Both the position numbers and the translations under genes were made by a program. Shown in pieces: positions 1-6,094 of a DNA stretch of 10,981 bases (positions are counted from its first letter, which is position 1; the number at the start of each line of letters is the position of its first letter). Source of the DNA: Candidatus Tectimicrobiota bacterium (GTDB taxonomy: Bacteria; JACPSX01); assembly GCA_016193065.1 (NCBI GenBank), contig JACPSX010000017.1:1-10981 (forward strand). The letters are read 5' to 3'. The notes beneath the pieces are model-generated. The model ran no database searches and was not told the DNA's origin. It saw only the letters and a program-made list of their open reading frames with translations.

Positions 1-467
1 ATCCCGGGGATGGATATCCCTTCCGCATGGATGTCATAGCCGTTGGGGAAATACCCTCCCGGGTAGGCTCCCCCGGAATCCATCTGGTGGGCCCGGCACA
101 GGGTAAAGAACAGGAGCTCGCCCTTGTAGAAAATGGGGCGGTAGAACCCCCAGTCGGGCAAGTGGCAGCAATAGCCGTGGTAGGGGTCGTTGACCAGGAT
201 CACGTCCCCCGGATTCAAGTTCCCCTTGAACTTGTTCAGCACGTACTCCACGGAGAGCTTCCCCCCCAGGTACTGGATGGACAGGCCGATGGGGATGGCC
301 ACCGTGCGCCCCGTGCCGTCCCAGATCCCCATGGAGACGTCGTGGAGCTGGGCAATCAGGTAATTCTGGGCGGTGCGATCGATGACGTGGCGCATCTCCT
401 TGCAGGTATTCTGGAAGGAGTGCCACACGGTGGACAGAGTGAGGGGATCGACTCGACCGGCAACCAT
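1..467 (-). CDS. hyuB: Hydantoinase B / acetone carboxylase alpha-type subunit, N-terminal part (cut by window edge)
   Basis: The first 155 residues of a HyuB-family protein (N-methylhydantoinase / 5-oxoprolinase / acetone or acetophenone carboxylase) are readable; the rest lies beyond position 1 (full members are usually over 500 residues). In this family the B subunit pairs with HyuA, which uses ATP to activate the substrate. Visible family motifs are G-D-V-I-L-V-N-D-P-Y (87-96), H102-L-P-D, R-A-H-x2-D-x-G-G (125-133) and E-G-I-S-I-P (149-154). The His and Asp of the last two blocks correspond to the likely metal-binding region of acetone carboxylase-type enzymes. The ATG at 467 is chosen because it gives the usual N-terminus and has GGAGG (478-482) 10 nt upstream, lying inside the end of hyuA. 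The gap to the hyuA stop is 7 nt, so the two are co-transcribed. Odd detail: the usual Gly-Gly-Thr before the HLPD motif is replaced by Tyr-Cys-Cys. The substrate cannot be told from the sequence. Confidence 0.9.
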   Translation of the reverse strand, partial: MVAGRVDPLTLSTVWHSFQNTCKEMRHVIDRTAQNYLIAQLHDVSMGIWDGTGRTVAIPIGLSIQYLGGKLSVEYVLNKFKGNLNPGDVILVNDPYHGYCCHLPDWGFYRPIFYKGELLFFTLCRAHQMDSGGAYPGGYFPNGYDIHAEGISIPG

Positions 468-474
468 TCTCGTT

Positions 475-2547
475 TTACCTCCGGGTGAGGATGTAGTTTT
501 TCACGCCGTCAACACAGCAGCGGTAGGAAGACGGGATGACCACCGTCGTGGTCTTCTCCTCGACGATTGCCGGGCCTTCCAGTGTGTGCCCGGCGCGTAA
601 TTTGCTGCCATCATAAATCGGGGTGTCTTCATACCCCTTGGTCAGGTTCCACAGGACAGGACGGCGGCGCTTGAGGGCCTGATCGGCCTTCACTGTCGCC
701 TGCGGAATCTCGGCCAGCTTCAAGGGGTCCTGGCGCGCCGTGGCTTTGAGCCGCGCATTGAGGAACTCTACCTCCCGCCCGGGCATGTGGAACGTAAAGA
801 GATCCTGGTGGCGGCGGTGAAAGGCCTGCACGATCTCCTCCAGTTCCCGGGAACCGATCTTCCCGATAGGTACCTCGGTCACCTCCACCTCGTGGAACTG
901 CCCCAAATAGCGCATCTCCAGCGAGCGCCTCAGCACCGTATCCTGCGGGGAAATCCCAATCTCCCCCAGAACCTGGCGGGCCTCCACCTCCATCTCCGCA
1001 AAGAGCCGGTTCACCCGCTCCAGCTCCAACAAGCTCTTGCGGGAAATAATCGAGCGGGCAAAATCCCGCCCCACCTCCATGTTCAGCATCCCAAAGGCAC
1101 TGTAGGTGGCCGCATAGCGGGGGATGATCACCGTGGGAATCTCCAGAAGCTCGGCCAGGTGCGCCCCGTGCACGGGCCCCGCGCCCCCGCCCACCACCAG
1201 GGCAAAGTCCCGCACGTCGTAGCCCCGCTTGGTGGAAATCTCGGTCATCTTGTCGGCCATCACGGAATTGACCGTGGTGAAGATCGTGCGGGCCGCACTG
1301 GGGACATCGAGCCCCAGAGGCTCCCCCACGGTGCGGATCGCCTGCTCGGCCAGATCGGGCTTCAGGGGGATTTCTCCCCCCAAGAAGTAATCCGCCGGGA
1401 CGTAACCCAACATCAGGTCCGCGTCGGTCACCGTGGGCTGGGTGCCCCCCTTCCCGTAGCATGCGGGTCCCGGATCAGCACCCGCGCTTTGCGGACCCAC
1501 CTGCAGGAGCCTCAGGGAATTGATCCAGGCAATGCTCCCCCCGCCGGCCCCCACGCTGGGGACGTCCACCATCTTCATGGCCACCCGCTCATCCCCAACC
1601 CAGTTATAATCCGTCGTCGGGATCATCCCATCCCGGATCAGGCAGACGTCGTAGCTCGTGCCGCCCATGTCCACGGAGAACAGGTTGTTGCTGTGGATGC
1701 ACTGGCCCAGCCGGATGGCGCCCGCCGGAGCCGCGGCGGGGCCCGAGCCGATCAGGGAGACCGCCCGGCGCGCCGATTCCTCCACGGATTGAACCAGGCC
1801 CCCGCCCTGAACCAGGTAGAGCGTCCCCTTGAATCCAAGCTCCCTCAACCGGTTCGTTAGGGCCTTCAGGTAATTGGCAGTAATCGGCCCCACCGCAGCA
1901 CTGACCACCGTGGTGCTGAAGCGTTCGTATTCCCTGTAGACGGGGAGGACCTCGTGAGAAGCGGTCACATAGGTACCGTTCAATTCCTGCCGGCAGATCT
2001 CCAGTGCCCGCTTTTCATGGGCTGGGTTGATGTAGCTATGTAGAAAGCAGATGGCGACTGCTTCGACCTTGTCTTCCTTTAATTTCTTGATGGCGGCGTA
2101 AACGTCTTCTTCCTTTAGAGGCTTCAGGATCTCCCCCGTATGAATCGTTCTCTCCTCGACGGGGAGGCGTAAATAGCGCGGCACCAGGGGCTTGTACGGA
2201 GGAACAAAGACATTAAAGCGGGAGGTGCGGAGGTTTTTGTAGCCCCGGCGAATCTCGATGGTGTCCCGAAACCCTTTGGTGGCCATAAGTCCCACTTTGG
2301 CGATCCGGCCCGTCAGCAAGGCATTGGTGGACAAGGTGGTGCCGTGGGCAATGAGCAGTCCCACATTGGACATGAATTGCGGCAACTCCAGGCCGAAAAA
2401 CGCAGCCGCTTTCGTTAAGACATTGGTCAAGCCAAGAGTGGGATCCTGCGGTGTGGTTGGGGACTTAAAAGCATGAACTTGTCCCTGCTCGTCAAGGACG
2501 AGGCAGTCCGTAAAAGTCCCCCCCACGTCTATCGTGGTCTTGATCAT
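475..2547 (-). CDS. hyuA: Hydantoinase A / acetone carboxylase beta-type ATP-dependent subunit
   Basis: This 690-residue protein has the usual length of the HyuA/OplaH family, whose members hydrolyse ATP to activate cyclic amides or to drive carboxylation of ketones. The N-terminal hydantoinase/oxoprolinase domain has the phosphate-binding D-V-G-G-T-F-T-D (7-14) and H-G-T-T-x-x-T-N (68-75). The central hydantoinase A domain has V-D-M-G-G-T-S-Y-D (292-300), G-A-G-G-G-S (333-338), G-P-x-S-A-G-A-D-P-G-P-A-C-Y-G (351-365) and V-V-G-G-G-A-G-P-V-H-G (451-461). These are actin/Hsp70-type nucleotide-binding motifs, and none is missing. It is probably cytoplasmic: no signal peptide or membrane segment is seen. 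The ATG at 2547 has AAGGAG (2556-2561) at a spacing of 8 nt. It is the promoter-proximal gene of a hyuA-hyuB unit divergent from the regulator gene. Hydantoinase, oxoprolinase or ketone carboxylase activity cannot be separated from sequence alone; the anaerobic aromatic/2-oxoacid context makes a ketone carboxylase worth considering (inference). Confidence 0.93.
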   Translation of the reverse strand: MIKTTIDVGGTFTDCLVLDEQGQVHAFKSPTTPQDPTLGLTNVLTKAAAFFGLELPQFMSNVGLLIAHGTTLSTNALLTGRIAKVGLMATKGFRDTIEIRRGYKNLRTSRFNVFVPPYKPLVPRYLRLPVEERTIHTGEILKPLKEEDVYAAIKKLKEDKVEAVAICFLHSYINPAHEKRALEICRQELNGTYVTASHEVLPVYREYERFSTTVVSAAVGPITANYLKALTNRLRELGFKGTLYLVQGGGLVQSVEESARRAVSLIGSGPAAAPAGAIRLGQCIHSNNLFSVDMGGTSYDVCLIRDGMIPTTDYNWVGDERVAMKMVDVPSVGAGGGSIAWINSLRLLQVGPQSAGADPGPACYGKGGTQPTVTDADLMLGYVPADYFLGGEIPLKPDLAEQAIRTVGEPLGLDVPSAARTIFTTVNSVMADKMTEISTKRGYDVRDFALVVGGGAGPVHGAHLAELLEIPTVIIPRYAATYSAFGMLNMEVGRDFARSIISRKSLLELERVNRLFAEMEVEARQVLGEIGISPQDTVLRRSLEMRYLGQFHEVEVTEVPIGKIGSRELEEIVQAFHRRHQDLFTFHMPGREVEFLNARLKATARQDPLKLAEIPQATVKADQALKRRRPVLWNLTKGYEDTPIYDGSKLRAGHTLEGPAIVEEKTTTVVIPSSYRCCVDGVKNYILTRR

Positions 2548-2606
2548 CCAAAATTCTCCTTAAATGCGTAAAGATGGGCTGGCTAGACTGCCCCCCGGCC
2601 AACTAC

Positions 2607-2636
2607 TCTGATTCCAGTTATTTACAGGGAATCAGA
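2607..2636 (-). repeat. 9-bp perfect inverted repeat in predicted hyuA leader
   Basis: TCTGATTCC (2607-2615) and its exact reverse complement GGAATCAGA (2628-2636) are separated by 12 nt. It lies downstream of the predicted hyuA transcription start (about 2669) and 46 nt upstream of the hyuA Shine-Dalgarno. It could therefore be a leader hairpin or a protein-binding site. No T-run follows on the minus strand, so it does not look like an intrinsic terminator. Confidence 0.55.
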
Positions 2637-2675
2637 AGGGTAATTTCAGGGCAGGAACCGCAGAACAAAAGCAAG

Positions 2676-2703
2676 ATTATCACAGGCAATTGCCCATTCT
2701 CAA
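2676..2703 (-). promoter_or_regulatory. Predicted sigma70 promoter of hyuAB
   Basis: On the minus strand a -35 box TTGAGA (2698-2703, 5 of 6 to TTGACA) is followed by a 16-nt spacer and a -10 box GATAAT (2676-2681, 5 of 6 to TATAAT). An extended -10 TGT precedes it at 2682-2684. Transcription would start near 2669, giving a leader of about 120 nt before the hyuA ATG. The box match and spacing are seen directly; use of the promoter is inferred. Confidence 0.65.
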
Positions 2704-2710
2704 TAGGCAA
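2685..2710. promoter_or_regulatory. Candidate operator: two overlapping dyads over the hyuA -35 and spacer
   Basis: A 21-bp imperfect dyad, TTGCC-N11-GGCAA with inner ATT/AAT arms, spans 2690-2710 (8 of 10 pairs match). A perfect 10-bp palindrome GGCAATTGCC spans 2685-2694. Together they cover the -35 box and most of the spacer of the predicted hyuAB promoter, a position typical of a repressor site. The half-site spacing does not fit a canonical 22-bp Crp site, so the protein that binds is unknown. Confidence 0.5.
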
Positions 2711-2973
2711 CCAAGATTATTTTTGTAGCACGTTTTTCCCGGGAATAATCCCGCTCCTTTCGCCGTTTCTCTCCGCTGCATACGACTTTCCAGCACTGCT
2801 TTGGATGGCCTCTTCGGACCTTTCCCGCCACAGGCCCAGGGTAGGGAAAATGGCTCAAGAAAATGATGTAACTACATTCTGTACCGGGGCTGGGATCAAT
2901 GTTAATTCTTTCATGGTTGTTCTTCGAAAGGCGTGTTGGTCCATTGCCATCCCGGCGAGATCCGAAGGGACGG

Positions 2974-3672
2974 ATGACCATGCTGAAATGCCGTTGGGAA
3001 CTCTGCCCCCTGCGCCGCAACGGGATTCTCGCGGAGGAAAACGCCCAGCAGCTTGATGATTACCGGCGCCAGATCTACCCCAGTTTTTACGCCAAGCGCC
3101 AGGTCATCTTTCACGAGGGCAACCCCTGCTTGGGAATCCACGTGCTGTGTTCGGGAACAGTAAAACTGACCCAGACCGATCGCTTCGGTAGGATCCACCT
3201 GCTGAAAATCGTCAAGCCGGGAGACATCATCGGGGACATGGCAGCCTATGAATACCCGGTCTATGCGGTCACGGCCGAAACGGTCGAAAACTGTACGATC
3301 TGTTTTCTACCCAAAGCCGCCCTGCTCGAATTTCTGAACCGCCATTCCGACGTGGCTCTGCGCCTCATCTCCTTGCTGAGTCAGGAATTGCGCAACTCCC
3401 AGGAAAAGATGCGGGATTTCGCCCTGAAAGATGCCGAGGCTCGGCTGGCCACTTTCCTTACAAAACTCGGTGCCGATTACGGCGAGCGCAGCAAGGAAGG
3501 GGTCCGTTTTCGGCTCCCCTTGTCCCGCGGGGAGTTAGCCGAAGCCATCGGAGTCGCACCTGAGACCGTAATTCGCCTCCTGGGCAAGCTTTCCGAAAAA
3601 CGGATTCTAAAGGTCAGAGGCCGTCACTGCGTCATCTCGGACCCCAGCCGCCTGCAAAAGATCGCGGACTAA
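2974..3672 (+). CDS. Crp/Fnr-family transcriptional regulator
   Basis: This 232-residue protein has the Crp/Fnr two-domain layout. An N-terminal cyclic-nucleotide-binding-type beta-roll covers about 38-125 (V-I-F-H-E-G 44-49, S-G-T-V-K-L 60-65, P-G-D-I-I-G-D 82-88), a dimerisation helix about 125-155, and a C-terminal winged helix about 183-222 with L-A-E-A-I-G-V-A-P-E-T-V-I-R at 188-201. Glu197 and Arg201 match the FNR residues that read the TGA half-site; the FNR Ser between them is Ile200. Cysteines are C6, C11, C52, C59, C107, C110 and C219; by my alignment C107 falls on FNR Cys122, but the N-terminal CxxC of FNR is absent. The start at 2974 is chosen for its AAGGGA (2965-2970) and because homology starts here; an in-frame ATG at 2899 would add 25 residues with no domain and a poor ribosome-binding site, and ATG 2980 is also possible. 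Between two catabolic units, it probably controls one or both; its effector is unknown. Confidence 0.88.
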   Translation: MTMLKCRWELCPLRRNGILAEENAQQLDDYRRQIYPSFYAKRQVIFHEGNPCLGIHVLCSGTVKLTQTDRFGRIHLLKIVKPGDIIGDMAAYEYPVYAVTAETVENCTICFLPKAALLEFLNRHSDVALRLISLLSQELRNSQEKMRDFALKDAEARLATFLTKLGADYGERSKEGVRFRLPLSRGELAEAIGVAPETVIRLLGKLSEKRILKVRGRHCVISDPSRLQKIAD

Positions 3673-3698
3673 GGCGGGAGGCAGGTCGCGGTGGAAAA

Positions 3699-3712
3699 CT
3701 GATTATTATCAA
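3699..3712. promoter_or_regulatory. FNR-type box upstream of the oxidoreductase operon
   Basis: CTGAT-TATT-ATCAA matches the FNR consensus TTGAT-N4-ATCAA at 9 of 10 defined positions and is nearly palindromic. It lies 26 nt after the regulator stop codon and 109 nt before the gamma-subunit ATG. The regulator encoded just upstream keeps the Glu and Arg of the FNR recognition helix, so it is the natural candidate to bind here. No -10 box at the ideal distance for a class II FNR promoter is obvious, so activation or repression cannot be decided. Confidence 0.6.
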
Positions 3713-3785
3713 TGTAGACCTTGCTCTTCCTCCTTGTTCGTAAGGCAGACCTACTTAAACTTGGGTCTAAACAGATACCTGAACG

Positions 3786-3798
3786 GTTGTTTAACAAC
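3786..3798. repeat. 13-bp perfect palindrome just upstream of the gamma-subunit gene
   Basis: GTTGTTTAACAAC is GTTGTT-T-AACAAC, a perfect dyad around one central base, ending 23 nt before the ATG at 3822. It may be an operator, or a weak hairpin near a start that lacks a strong Shine-Dalgarno (only AGGA at 3805-3808, 13 nt away). Its role is inferred only. Confidence 0.4.
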
Positions 3799-3821
3799 TC
3801 CATCAGGATACCAAAGATTCC

Positions 3822-4412
3822 ATGTGGGAGATCCGGTTCCACGGCAGAGGAGGACAGGGAGCCGTTATTGCGTCCAAGATCCTGGCGTCCGCCCTTTTTA
3901 GGGAAGGCCTGTACACCCAGGCTTTCCCTTCCTTCGGGGCGGAGCGGCGCGGGGCTCCAGTGGCGGCTTTCCTGCGCGCCGATCGGGCTCCCATCCGGGT
4001 GCGGGGGGAGATGGCAGGCGCCGACCACCTGCTGATCCTGGATGTCTCCCTGCTTGCTCTCCCGGATCTCCTGAAAGGGTACCGGGAGTCGGGATGGATC
4101 ATCATCAACAGCCCCTGTGCCCCGCTGGATCTGGGTTTCCCCCTTCACTATCGGGTGGCCACCGTGGATGCCGACCGGATTGCCTGGGGCCTGGAGCTGG
4201 GGAGCCGGGCTTTCCCCATCGTCAACACCGCCATACTCGGGGCCTTTGCCCGGGCCAGCGGTCTGGTCTCGGTAGAGTGCCTAAACGACGCTATGAACCC
4301 CTTTATCTCCGTGAAACCCGAGAGGAATCGGAAGGCGATCCGTCAGGCCTACGAGGAGGCAAACCTTAGCGCTCCGCGACCCTTTGAGGTGGAACCGTGC
4401 GCGCAGGGATAG
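3822..4412 (+). CDS. 2-oxoacid:acceptor oxidoreductase, gamma subunit (PorG/PadE type)
   Basis: This 196-residue protein has the usual length of the gamma subunit of the four-subunit pyruvate/2-oxoacid:ferredoxin oxidoreductases, which oxidatively decarboxylate a 2-oxoacid to acyl-CoA. Visible family motifs are R-F-H-G-R-G-G-Q-G-A-V at the N-terminus (5-15), F-G-A-E-R-R-G-A-P-V (38-47), L-I-L-D (71-74) and F-P-I-V-N-T-A-I-L-G (131-140). The subunit helps bind CoA and hold the complex together; it carries no cofactor motif of its own. The ATG at 3822 puts the canonical M-x-E-I-R-F-H-G at the N-terminus even though the ribosome-binding site is weak. It is the first gene of a plus-strand operon, and the next gene starts inside its last 16 nt. 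It could serve pyruvate, branched-chain, 2-oxoglutarate or aryl-glyoxylate substrates; sequence alone does not say which. Confidence 0.92.
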   Translation: MWEIRFHGRGGQGAVIASKILASALFREGLYTQAFPSFGAERRGAPVAAFLRADRAPIRVRGEMAGADHLLILDVSLLALPDLLKGYRESGWIIINSPCAPLDLGFPLHYRVATVDADRIAWGLELGSRAFPIVNTAILGAFARASGLVSVECLNDAMNPFISVKPERNRKAIRQAYEEANLSAPRPFEVEPCAQG

Positions 4413-6094
4413 AAAGCAGTCAGACCTCTACCCTCGTCGCCATATCCACCGGGACGATGGACTGGAACCACACGGGGACTTGGCGCACGCTAAAACCCGT
4501 CTTTCAGACGTTCATCCCCCCTTGCGAGTTGGGTTGCCCCACTGGCGGAAAAATGCGGGAAGTCGCGGCGCTCTTGGCTGCCGACCGATTGCGAGAGGCA
4601 TGGGAGACCTTGGTTATGAACAACCCCTTGCCCGCCGTCTGCGGCCGGGTCTGCAATCATCCTTGCGAGGAGGCCTGCAGCCGCAAGGAACTCGATGAAG
4701 CCGTTTCCCTGCGCGGAATCGAGCGTCACCTGGGGGACTTGGCCCTCAAGAATGGCTGGCACTTCTCTCCTCCAGACCAGATCTGGCCCGAGCGCGTTGC
4801 CATCATCGGCAGCGGTCCCGCAGGTCTTGCTTGCGCTTTCCACGTGCGCCGGCTCGGTTATGGAGTCACCCTGTTTGAAGCCCGAGAGACCCCTGGCGGC
4901 CTTTTACGCTACGGGATCCCCGAGTACCGCCTGTCCCGCGGCATTCTCGATGGGGAGATCTCCCACATTCTGAGCTTAGGGATCGAACTCCAGTTGCGGA
5001 GGTCACTGGGCCAAAATCTCTGGATACAGGATCTGCAGGGCTTCAGGGCGATCTTCCTGGCTACTGGTTTGAGCAAGAGCCGCCGCCTCTACATTCCCGG
5101 AGAAACGTTGCCCGGCGTCCTGTCCGGGCTGGAGTTCCTGGATACAGTGAACAGCAATTCCCGTCCCAACCCGGGCCACCATGTGGTGGTCGTTGGCGGC
5201 GGAAACACGGCCATTGACGCCGCCCGTTCAGCCCTGCGTCTTGGAGCGCGAACCCACGTGGTTTACCGGCGCACACGGGAAGAAATGCCCGCCATCTCTG
5301 AGGAAGTCGAGGCGGCTCGCAGGGAAGGGGTCGAGTTCACATTTCTCACCATACCCGTCTCCATTGAGCACTCCCAGGAAACTACAAGCGGCCGGACGTC
5401 GTTACGGCTGTGCTGCCGGCGCGCGCGCTTCGGAACCTCAGACGCCGGCGGTCGCCCGCAAGTATTCCCGATCCCCCACACCGATTTCATCATAGATGGG
5501 GTCACCAGCGTCATCGCGGCGGTCGGAGAAGAGGCAAACCTGGAGGAGCTCGATCTAAGCCATCTGCAAAGTGACGGCGGAAAACTGGCACTCAGTGCCG
5601 AGCAAGAGAGCGTGATCCCGAACCTCTTCGTGGGGGGAGATCTGGCCTCCGGCGCAGACACCGTGGCGTCGGCCCTGGCCAGCGGCAAGCAGGCCGCCCG
5701 GGCAATTCAGCGGCGTCTGCGAGGCCTGCCGGAAGGCATCTCACCAGAAACTCCCTGGACGGGAAAGATTAACCCCGATTATTTTCTCTCTTCCCCACGA
5801 GCCTCTGCTGCGACTCTTCGCTTAAGCCAACGGGAGAGTTCGTTTGCGGAGGTGAACCAGGGACTTACCCACGAGACCGCCGTTCAGGAATCCCGCCGCT
5901 GTCTTTCCTGTGGATTATGTACCCGCTGCGAGGTCTGCTGGGCCTTCTGTCCCGACCGGGCGGTGGAAAAGGGGGATGACGAATACTGGATCGATTACGA
6001 GCACTGTAAGGGCTGCGGCATCTGCGCCGTGGAATGTCCCCGGGGGGTTATCGCTCTGGCCTTGGAACACCCCTATGCGGGCCGGGAGCTCTAA
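4397..6094 (+). CDS. Fused GltD-like FAD/NAD(P) oxidoreductase with C-terminal 2[4Fe-4S] ferredoxin domain (electron-transfer subunit)
   Basis: This 565-residue protein is built of several parts. The T-G-x-W-R segment (26-30) resembles the start of PorD-type delta subunits. A GltD/DPYD-like Fe-S domain has C43, C47 and C82-x3-C86-x3-C90-x3-C94. The FAD fold has V-A-I-I-G-S-G-P-A-G (134-143) and F-V-G-G-D (411-415), and the NAD(P) fold has G-G-G-N-T-A (267-272) and Y-R-R-T-R-E-E-M-P (290-298). The C-terminal ferredoxin domain has C508-x2-C511-x2-C514-x3-C518-P and C537-x2-C540-x2-C543-x3-C547-P, with extra C502 and C505. It probably passes electrons from the alpha/beta subunits to NAD(P)+; the Tyr-Arg-Arg is compatible with NADP (inference). 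The start is GTG 4397 with GAGGTG (4386-4391) ahead of it, overlapping the gamma gene by 16 nt; ATG 4457 (M21, just before T-G-x-W-R) is the alternative. In the Azoarcus phenylglyoxylate enzyme these parts are, to my knowledge, separate subunits (PadF and PadH). Confidence 0.9.
   Translation: MRAGIESSQTSTLVAISTGTMDWNHTGTWRTLKPVFQTFIPPCELGCPTGGKMREVAALLAADRLREAWETLVMNNPLPAVCGRVCNHPCEEACSRKELDEAVSLRGIERHLGDLALKNGWHFSPPDQIWPERVAIIGSGPAGLACAFHVRRLGYGVTLFEARETPGGLLRYGIPEYRLSRGILDGEISHILSLGIELQLRRSLGQNLWIQDLQGFRAIFLATGLSKSRRLYIPGETLPGVLSGLEFLDTVNSNSRPNPGHHVVVVGGGNTAIDAARSALRLGARTHVVYRRTREEMPAISEEVEAARREGVEFTFLTIPVSIEHSQETTSGRTSLRLCCRRARFGTSDAGGRPQVFPIPHTDFIIDGVTSVIAAVGEEANLEELDLSHLQSDGGKLALSAEQESVIPNLFVGGDLASGADTVASALASGKQAARAIQRRLRGLPEGISPETPWTGKINPDYFLSSPRASAATLRLSQRESSFAEVNQGLTHETAVQESRRCLSCGLCTRCEVCWAFCPDRAVEKGDDEYWIDYEHCKGCGICAVECPRGVIALALEHPYAGREL

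Larger units (their letters stand above)
2548..2973. promoter_or_regulatory. Divergent intergenic regulatory region between hyuA and the Crp/Fnr gene
   Basis: This 426-nt stretch is noncoding as far as can be seen; the open frames across it have no recognisable domains. It is less GC-rich than the flanking genes between about 2600 and 2760. It holds a minus-strand sigma70-type promoter (2676-2703), overlapping dyads (2685-2710), a 9-bp direct repeat (CAAGATTAT at 2672-2680 and 2712-2720, offset exactly 40 bp), a 9-bp inverted repeat in the predicted hyuA leader (2607-2636), a 10-bp palindrome TTCCCGGGAA (2736-2745) and a short dyad ATGTA-AC-TACAT (2866-2877). No convincing plus-strand promoter for the regulator gene and no sigma54-type -24/-12 element was found. 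Confidence 0.7.

Noticed and set aside
787-1860. Long plus-strand open frame opposite hyuA
   Set aside because: It is antisense to a clear, motif-rich gene; its His/Arg/Gly-rich composition is what GC-rich coding DNA gives on the opposite strand.
2690-2703. TTGAG-AATG-GGCAA on the minus strand read as a second FNR-type box
   Set aside because: It matches the FNR consensus at only 7 of 10 positions, and the overlapping longer dyad explains the symmetry better.
2866-2877. ATGTA-AC-TACAT dyad upstream of the regulator gene as an autoregulatory site
   Set aside because: It does not match a Crp or FNR half-site and its arms are only 5 bp.
2899-2973. N-terminal extension of the Crp/Fnr regulator from ATG 2899
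   Set aside because: The 25 extra residues have no domain or helpful cysteines and the start lacks a Shine-Dalgarno, whereas ATG 2974 has AAGGGA.
2574-3056. Open frame of 160 codons on the plus strand across the intergenic region and the regulator start
   Set aside because: It has no recognisable domain, no good ribosome-binding site, covers promoter-like sequence, and overlaps the real regulator gene in another frame.
3747-3768. AGACC-N12-GGTCT inverted repeat
   Set aside because: The 5-bp stem with a 12-nt loop and no T-run is likely by chance and is not a terminator.
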